From: UBA1161 sp002311745
GTDB lineage: Bacteria > Planctomycetota > Phycisphaerae > Tepidisphaerales > Tepidisphaeraceae
Direction of reading: 5' to 3'
Length of the DNA: 64,000 bases
Assembly (NCBI GenBank): GCA_050018415.1
Contig: JBEKAB010000012.1
Span: forward strand, 39,586 to 103,585
Shown here piece by piece: positions 58,964-64,000 of this stretch (the stretch's first letter is position 1; each line of letters opens with the position of its first letter). The translations under genes and the position numbers were made by a program. The notes below the pieces were generated by a model. That model did not search any database and was not told the origin of the DNA. It was given only the letters and a program-made list of their open reading frames with translations.

Positions 58964-59122
58964 TGCGTGAGGGGGGGGGTTACAGCAAGCCGCCGGAATG
59001 CGAAAAAACACTCCAGTTGAAGATTCTTGTTGAATTTGGTAGATATATCGCTACGTATGCAGCCATCGGAGGGACGGGGGTCACGGTCCTCGGCATCGGC
59101 TGCTGCGACTGAGGCGAAAGAT

Positions 59123-59380
59123 TCAGGCTTTTCGCTTTTCTGCGGCCATTTTCTTGAGGATCATCTCGGCCACTTCGGACCGGATGTCCTTGGGATAAAG
59201 GCCCAGAATAGCCGCCTGGACGACGTCGTTCTGCGCGGTGAACCATTCGATGATGCGGCTGGTGGCGGCAACCTGCGTCATGCCCAGCCGGTCACAGAGA
59301 CTGGTCAGCCCGTGCTTGGCTTGCGGATAGAGTTCAATCCGCATGATCACGCGTCGAGGCTGGTTGGAAGGATTTGGCAT
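59123..59380 (-). CDS. Small RHH-like protein 1
   Basis: The 85-residue protein starts at ATG 59380 (MPNPSNQPRRVIMRIELYPQ). A beta strand (RVIMRIELY) and two helices (AKHGLTSLCDRLGMTQ, then VAATSRIIEWFTAQ) suggest a ribbon-helix-helix-type DNA-binding fold. It is paralogous with the next gene, sharing (R/K)RxIMRI, RxGMTQ and the WFxxQxxVxQxA segment. Autoregulators or antitoxins have this shape; no toxin is adjacent. Confidence 0.65.
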   Translation of the reverse strand: MPNPSNQPRRVIMRIELYPQAKHGLTSLCDRLGMTQVAATSRIIEWFTAQNDVVQAAILGLYPKDIRSEVAEMILKKMAAEKRKA

Positions 59381-59441
59381 CGTTCGATCCGTGTTAAAGG
59401 ACAAGAACTTAGCACATTATAGGCGAAAATACCTAAATTAC

Positions 59442-59696
59442 TCAAAGCTCCTGGCCATCGCTGCGCTCTGAGGCGAAGCGCTTGAGCATCTGTCTGGCCA
59501 GATGATTCATGGAGCTATCGGACAGGGAGGACATGACGGCGGTCTGGATCACTTCGTCCTGACGGACGAACCAACCGACCAGGCGGGACATGAGAGCGAT
59601 CTGGGTCATACCCCGCTTCTCGCAAATCTTGTCCAGGTCGGCTTTAGCCGTCCCGTCGAGTTGTATCCGCATGATCGCGCGTTTAGTGGCTGGCAT
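59442..59696 (-). CDS. Small RHH-like protein 2
   Basis: The 84-residue protein starts at ATG 59696, preceded by GGGAG at five bases; a longer ATG 59714 lacks a site. It reads KRAIMRIQLDGTAKADLDKI, then KRGMTQIALMSRLVGWFVRQ. It is the upstream paralog of the protein at 59123-59380, 61 bases away on the same strand, suggesting a tandem duplication. Function unknown. Confidence 0.65.
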   Translation of the reverse strand: MPATKRAIMRIQLDGTAKADLDKICEKRGMTQIALMSRLVGWFVRQDEVIQTAVMSSLSDSSMNHLARQMLKRFASERSDGQEL

Positions 59697-60336
59697 AGGT
59701 ACTCCCAAATTCATTGCGCTGCGAAGGTCCAACTCCGCAGCCAAAACTGACGACGGCGGCACAAGTTAATAGACCTAATTGACGCACAAGCTGGAGAGGA
59801 TTACGCGCCGCATCCGTCGAAGCGCGCCGGATGGAGATTCGAATCCATCCAAAAAAACTGCAATTGGAACTCTCTGTCGGCACCACACCAATCAAGTCTT
59901 TTAGCATTAACCAGGTCCGTCAGCCCAAGTATCGGCCAAAGCGGACCGCTCCAGAATTAGCCTTTACTAAAATTTTCCTTACGGTGAATGCCGACAAATC
60001 CGCGAGGCCACGACGCCCACGGAGAGTGTAATCCAGCTCACCGTGCGGGATTTATAGCCGGACGAAAAAAAATATAAAGACCAGACATTGCTGCGGTTGT
60101 GGTTAACGCTGGATGCGATGTAGACCGATTTTGTGGGTTCCGATATGGCTATGCGATGTAAGCCTTTGATTCTACGTAATTTATAGACATATCGCCGCAT
60201 TTTTGGCCAATTCGATAAAAAGCTATAGAACCATGTTTTTTAAAATCTGAACGAATTATTTGATATTCAACATGGATAACGCGAATGGCTCATTAAACCG
60301 GGGCGGCCAGCGATTCCCGCGGCAACTGGGGAATGA
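59697..60336. other. AT-rich gap without a supported gene
   Basis: From about 59770 the GC content falls well below the rest of the window, with runs such as AAAAAAAATATAAAG near 60065. Open frames here are short and have no recognised content. No clear RNA structure, tRNA or repeat family was identified. It may hold promoters for the divergent small proteins or be remnants of transferred DNA. Confidence 0.5.
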
Positions 60337-61851
60337 CTATGAGGCTACGCGTGTTGGCAGTGGTCCGCCATCCCCGATGAGACTCGTTTGCGGCAAATCG
60401 CCAAAAAGTGTCAGGTTTTTGGCGTCGATGATCTGCACTTCGACGATGCGACCCTTAAGACTGGACGGAGCGTCGAAGACGACAATCTGGTCGCCGCGCG
60501 TCCGCCCCACCATTTGCGTGGTCGGCGTGGACGGGGCCGATGGGTCGAGCCGCCGTTTTTCCCATCCCAGTTCAACGGTGCCGGGCATGGTTCGTTTGCT
60601 AACGAGCTTGCTTTGGCCTTCCACCAGCACTTCGACGGTGTGACCGATCATGAGCCGATTGGCGTAGGTGGAGATTTCCTGCTGGGCGGCCAGGAGCTGC
60701 GTGTTGCGCCAGCGCTTGACGTGGTTGGGCACATCGTCGGCCAGGCGCTTGACGGCGATGGTGCCGGGCCGGGGGGAGTATTTGAAAATGAAACAGTTTT
60801 TGAAACGGCAATCCTGCACAAGCTGCAGGGTGTCGGCAAAATCGGCATCGGTTTCGGTGGGGAAGCCAACGATGAAATCGCTGGCGACGCACAGGTCGGG
60901 CATGTAGGCACGGGCGCGGGAGAGGAATTGGCGGTACTGCTCGGCGGCGTAGCCGCGGTTCATCAGCTTCAGGATGCGATCGCTGCCGTGCTGCGCGGGC
61001 ACGTGCAGGTAGCGGCAGATGCGTCGGCAATCGCGCATGGCGGCCAGGGCTTCATCGCTGAAATCGCGCGGAAAACTGGTCACGAAGCGCAGCCGGGACA
61101 GATCGGGCGCCGCCTCGTGAACCTGATAGAGCAATTGGGCGAAGGTGGTGACGCGGCCGTCGCCGTGGCGGTAGGCGTAGTGATTGATCGTCTGGCCAAG
61201 CAGGGTCACTTCCCGGGCGCCGCCGTCCACCAGCTTCTTCACTTCGTCAATGATGTTTTGCGGCGGGCGGTGCACTTCCGGGCCGCGGGTGTAGGGCACG
61301 ACGCAGTAGGTGCAGAACTTATTGCAACCGCGGGTGATGCGCACGTAGGCCTGGGAAACCTCGTCGGCCGGGGAAATGCTGCGCGAGAGGTCGAGCAGTT
61401 CGAGGCGATCCTCCGCGGCCGCCAGAGTGGCGCTGCGACGCGCGGCAGCGCCCATGAGGGCGAGCTGTCGCGGCGGCCTGGAGCCGGCGGCGGTGACGGC
61501 GGCGTTGTGGACCAACGTAACCAGTTGGTCCAGTTCCCCCGGGCCGCACAGAATATCGACGTGCGGATATTTGCGGAAAAGCGACTTGCCCTGCTGCTCG
61601 GCCAGGCAGCCGATGACGCCGATGACCAGGCCCGGATCGGCGGCCTTGCGTTGGCGCAGCTCGCCCAGACGAGAAAAGACTTTCTGCTCGGCGTGCTCGC
61701 GGACGGAACAGGTGTTGTAAAGGATCACGTCCGCCTGGTCGCGATCCTCGACGGACTGATAGCCGTGAGCGTGAAGCTGGCCCAGAACCAGCTCGCTGTC
61801 GAGCTGGTTCATCTGGCAACCGAAGGTTTCCAGGTAGAGTTTGGGGCGCAT
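60337..61851 (-). CDS. miaB: tRNA-2-methylthio-N6-dimethylallyladenosine synthase
   Basis: The 504-residue radical SAM enzyme adds a methylthio group to i6A37 of tRNAs. It has the N-terminal methylthiotransferase domain with cysteines in ETFGCQMN, YNTCSVREHA and GVIGCLAE, then the radical SAM motif CNKFCTYC and a C-terminal TRAM domain (GHTVEVLVEGQSK). ATG 61851 (MRPKLYLETFGCQMN) is preferred to an upstream TTG. Confidence 0.94.
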   Translation of the reverse strand: MRPKLYLETFGCQMNQLDSELVLGQLHAHGYQSVEDRDQADVILYNTCSVREHAEQKVFSRLGELRQRKAADPGLVIGVIGCLAEQQGKSLFRKYPHVDILCGPGELDQLVTLVHNAAVTAAGSRPPRQLALMGAAARRSATLAAAEDRLELLDLSRSISPADEVSQAYVRITRGCNKFCTYCVVPYTRGPEVHRPPQNIIDEVKKLVDGGAREVTLLGQTINHYAYRHGDGRVTTFAQLLYQVHEAAPDLSRLRFVTSFPRDFSDEALAAMRDCRRICRYLHVPAQHGSDRILKLMNRGYAAEQYRQFLSRARAYMPDLCVASDFIVGFPTETDADFADTLQLVQDCRFKNCFIFKYSPRPGTIAVKRLADDVPNHVKRWRNTQLLAAQQEISTYANRLMIGHTVEVLVEGQSKLVSKRTMPGTVELGWEKRRLDPSAPSTPTTQMVGRTRGDQIVVFDAPSSLKGRIVEVQIIDAKNLTLFGDLPQTSLIGDGGPLPTRVAS

Positions 61852-61903
61852 GGGCGGACCGCTATTGTGCCTCAAAGGCGAGCCCGACTCAATTCGTTAC
61901 GCG

Positions 61904-61929
61904 TGTTTACGTTTCACGTTTCATGTTTG
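61904..61929. repeat. Short TTTCACGT repeat copy
   Basis: It reads GTTTACGTTTCACGTTTCAT, then GTTTGA, the same unit as at 32661-32744 but without a second arm. It lies between the divergent miaB and GNAT genes. Confidence 0.55.
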
Positions 61930-61969
61930 ACACCTGCATAACGATCAGTTCGCACTTATACTTCTCCAT

Positions 61970-62437
61970 ATGGAAATTCGCAGCGCAACCGTCCAGGACG
62001 TGCCGGGGGTTTTGCCGATGGTGGCCAAGACCTGCGCGTTGCATGAATCTTGGGATCCGGCCAAGTATGGATTTCTGGAAAAACCGGCCGAGCGCTACAG
62101 CCGTTGGCTGACGGCGCGGGCGACGGATCCGCGCAGCGTGTTTCTGGTGGCCGACGGCGGCTCGGCTCTGGCGGGGTTTCTCATCGGCACCGTCGAGCAG
62201 GAAATCCCCATTTACCGCATCAAGGAATTCGCTTTTCTGCACGACCTGTGGGTGGAAGAAGCGTATCGGCACGAGGGGATCGCCCGACAAATGGTGATGC
62301 GGGCGATCGAGCGCTTCCGCGAGCTGGGGGTGAAACAGGTGCGGCTGGACACGGCGGCCGCCAACGAACCGGCACGCGGACTGTTCCAATCATGCGGGTT
62401 TCGGCCAAGCTGCGTCGAGATGCTTCTGGAGCTCTAG
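61970..62437 (+). CDS. GNAT-family N-acetyltransferase
   Basis: The 155-residue protein begins MEIRSATVQDVPGVLPMV. It carries the acetyl-CoA loop VEEAYRHEGIARQMVMRAIE (the R/Q-x-x-G-x-A pattern) and a closing NEPARGLFQSCGF. The acceptor is unknown. It lies seven bases before the PfkB-type kinase gene, so they are likely cotranscribed. Confidence 0.87.
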   Translation: MEIRSATVQDVPGVLPMVAKTCALHESWDPAKYGFLEKPAERYSRWLTARATDPRSVFLVADGGSALAGFLIGTVEQEIPIYRIKEFAFLHDLWVEEAYRHEGIARQMVMRAIERFRELGVKQVRLDTAAANEPARGLFQSCGFRPSCVEMLLEL

Positions 62438-62443
62438 GCAACC

Positions 62444-63376
62444 ATGCACGTCTGTTTGGGCACCACGCCGGCGTTGCAGCGAACCATGATCTTCGACCGC
62501 TTGGCGATCGACCAGGTGAACCGCGCCAGCCGCGTCTTCGAACATGCCTCCGGCAAGTCGATCAACGTGGCGCGGGTGCTGCACGCGCTGGGCGAGAAGA
62601 CGATCGCCTGCGTGCCGCTGGGCGGAGAGTCGGGAAAAATCGTGCGGCGGGATCTGCGCCGATCGCGCCTGGGGCATCGCTGCATCGCGGTGACATCCGC
62701 AACGCGCACGTGCATCACGCTCATCGACAAAGCCGGCGGGACGGCGACGGAGTTGGTCGAAGAAGCCGGGGCGATCACATCCCAGGAAATCGCCGCCCTG
62801 TTCAAGGCGTTGATGGCGCTGTTACCCGGGGCAAAGACGCTGGTTCTTTCCGGCTCGCTGGCCCCGGGTTTGGCGGCGAATTTCTACGCTGACTGCTGCC
62901 GGGCGGCCAACCAGGCGGGCGCGGCGGTGATCGTGGATGCACGGGGCCGGGAACTCATGCGGGCGCTGCCGGCACGGCCGATGGTGGCCAAGTGCAACCG
63001 CGCGGAATTGGCCGCGACGATTGGAAAACCGATCGACGATGAAGCGGCACTGCGGAAGGCGATGACGCTGCTGCATGAGCGCGGGGCGCAGTGGGTGATC
63101 GTCACCTTGGGTGCGGCCGGAGCGCGGGCTCGCGACGGCCGGAGCTTTTGGACGATCCCCGCGGCCAGGATCGAGGCGGTCAGCGCCATCGGCAGCGGGG
63201 ACGCGTTCGCGGCGGGAGTGGCCGCGGGCATCGCGCGCGGCCAGAACGTCGCCGAGTCCTGCCGGCTGGGAGCCGCTTGCGCCGCCGCCAATGCCCTGAT
63301 CCCCGGCTCGGGACTGCTTCGCCTGGCGGACGTGCGGCGGCTGCTCAAGCAAACCCGAGTCATTCGCTGCCGCTGA
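62444..63376 (+). CDS. PfkB-family sugar kinase (1-phosphofructokinase-like)
   Basis: The 310-residue kinase begins MHVCLGTTPALQRTMIFDRL, like the 'NPAxD' start of 1-phosphofructokinase and tagatose-6-phosphate kinase. It has GKSINVARVL and ends with the anion-hole motif AIGSGDAFAAG. The family phosphorylates sugar phosphates; whether the substrate is fructose 1-phosphate, tagatose 6-phosphate or another is open. No PTS genes are near. It is followed by tsaE two bases after its stop. Confidence 0.85.
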   Translation: MHVCLGTTPALQRTMIFDRLAIDQVNRASRVFEHASGKSINVARVLHALGEKTIACVPLGGESGKIVRRDLRRSRLGHRCIAVTSATRTCITLIDKAGGTATELVEEAGAITSQEIAALFKALMALLPGAKTLVLSGSLAPGLAANFYADCCRAANQAGAAVIVDARGRELMRALPARPMVAKCNRAELAATIGKPIDDEAALRKAMTLLHERGAQWVIVTLGAAGARARDGRSFWTIPAARIEAVSAIGSGDAFAAGVAAGIARGQNVAESCRLGAACAAANALIPGSGLLRLADVRRLLKQTRVIRCR

Positions 63377-63378
63377 TT

Positions 63379-63801
63379 ATGAAATACCGATCGCGCAACA
63401 TCGCTCAGACCGAATCGATCGCGGCCAAGCTGGCCGGGTCGCTGGAGGATCGGCGATGCGTGGCCCTGTACGGCGAGCTGGGGGCGGGCAAGACGCAGTT
63501 TGTCCGCGGTCTGGTGGCGGGACTGGGCGGCAACCCCAGAGCCGTGAGCAGCCCGACCTTCGTGCTGCTCAACGTGTACACGGCCGGGACGACCACCGTG
63601 CACCACCTGGATGCGTATCGCGTGGCTGGAAGCAGGGATTTTGAGCAGATCGGTTTTTCCGAGCTGCTGGAACAAGACGGCGTTATCGTGATCGAATGGG
63701 CCGAAAAAGTGGCCGATCTGCTTCCGCCCCGGCGGATCGACGTGAGGATTGAGATTATCAGCGCGTCGCAACGCCAGATCACCATTGAGCGGATCGGATA
63801 A
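63379..63801 (+). CDS. tsaE: tRNA threonylcarbamoyladenosine biosynthesis ATPase TsaE
   Basis: The 140-residue protein has Walker A LYGELGAGKTQF, then GNPRAVSSPTFVLLNVY (switch region), HLDAYR and VIEWAEKV. It is the ATPase of the t6A tRNA-modification complex with TsaB and TsaD, which are not in this window. ATG 63379 follows the kinase stop by two bases. Its stop codon is the first triplet of an ATGCAACCGC repeat. Confidence 0.94.
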   Translation: MKYRSRNIAQTESIAAKLAGSLEDRRCVALYGELGAGKTQFVRGLVAGLGGNPRAVSSPTFVLLNVYTAGTTTVHHLDAYRVAGSRDFEQIGFSELLEQDGVIVIEWAEKVADLLPPRRIDVRIEIISASQRQITIERIG

Positions 63802-63840
63802 ATGCAACCGCCGAGGCGCACGAAGAAGGGGTGCGCCTCC
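63799..63840. repeat. ATGCAACCGC repeat with a hairpin after tsaE
   Basis: It begins TAAATGCAACCGCC and contains the perfect stem GAGGCGCAC (63813-63821) and GTGCGCCTC (63831-63839) with a 9-base loop. There is no T-run, so a terminator role is uncertain. Bases 63841-63911 hold nothing I recognise. Confidence 0.7.
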
Positions 63841-63911
63841 CCGTTCTTCACAATTTCCCTTCAAATACTAGCTACGTCCCGAATGCCACGAAGATAGTTC
63901 ATAAGTCCGTG

Positions 63912-63998
63912 TCACGGCGCGCCTTGTGATCGTTCGCGCCAGCCATGGCCTTCTGCGAGAATGATGTTGTTCACGACATCGTTGCTCAACAGGAGGCC
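63912..63998 (-). CDS. C-terminal end of an unidentified gene (partial)
   Basis: On the minus strand a frame entering from the right edge reads GLLLSNDVVNNIILAEGHGW, then RERSQGAP and TGA (63912-63914). The composition looks coding, but the fragment is only 28 residues and not recognised. Confidence 0.35.
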   Translation of the reverse strand, partial: GLLLSNDVVNNIILAEGHGWRERSQGAP

Positions 63999-64000
63999 AC

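Overview
The window looks like a chromosomal segment of a high-GC planctomycete, most likely of the Phycisphaerae type. This rests on fused aroD-aroE, two adjacent and different ClpP genes, a membrane protein ending in the CGYDLRATPDRCPECG-type zinc ribbon that is common in planctomycetes, many GT-C membrane glycosyltransferases, and abundant palindromic intergenic repeats. No rRNA, intact tRNA, CRISPR array, integrase or complete transposase gene was seen.

Layout. 1-5.4 kb: the end of a GT4 glycosyltransferase, a NapG-like ferredoxin, then a minus-strand metabolic run (membrane protein, nnrE, pdxJ, dapA, aroDE). 5.5-11 kb: a nonulosonate (sialic-acid-like) and flagellin-glycosylation operon (Maf/DUF115 protein, spiro-SPASM-like protein, cytidylyltransferase, neuB); its likely fourth enzyme, neuC, lies at 16.7 kb. 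Between neuB and neuC is accessory DNA: a BrnT/BrnA-like toxin-antitoxin pair, an ankyrin gene with an ankyrin remnant, a K+ channel and a SIMPL protein. Duplicated pieces of the neuB 3' end punctuate it. 18-24.5 kb: HDOD protein, methyltransferase, and a YbhGFSR-like ABC exporter operon. 24.6-27.4 kb: rpiA, a lipoprotein, two clpP genes. 27.5-31.5 kb: accessory genes, including an XRE-ImmA/IrrE plus PIN-like pair with a visible promoter, then a 340-nt candidate structured RNA with its own promoter-like sequence and a strong terminator. 31.6-34.4 kb: ilvC, an nrnA-like DHH phosphoesterase and a PDZ-like protein. 34.5-52.8 kb: one long minus-strand gene train made of a LolD-like ATPase, an FtsX-type permease, seven tandem GT39-like glycosyltransferase paralogs and a phosphotransferase. 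52.9-64 kb: metallophosphoesterase, a GT-C/TPR membrane protein, leuC-like, kinase-like protein, two small paralogous RHH-like proteins, miaB, GNAT, a PfkB-family kinase, tsaE, and the end of an unidentified gene.

The most unusual theme is how dispersed palindromic repeats are built into coding sequences. In the seven-gene array each junction carries a GAGACGAAG-type hairpin whose arms are translated into the N-terminal tails. A second repeat gives the same MQSERSQSMVSG start to two unrelated genes. A third supplies the start codon and about 16 residues of aroDE, and a fourth supplies the C-terminal tail of the nrnA-like protein. The other strong candidates for undescribed biology are the orphan RNA at 31.2-31.5 kb and the island-like duplication at the 3' end of neuB.
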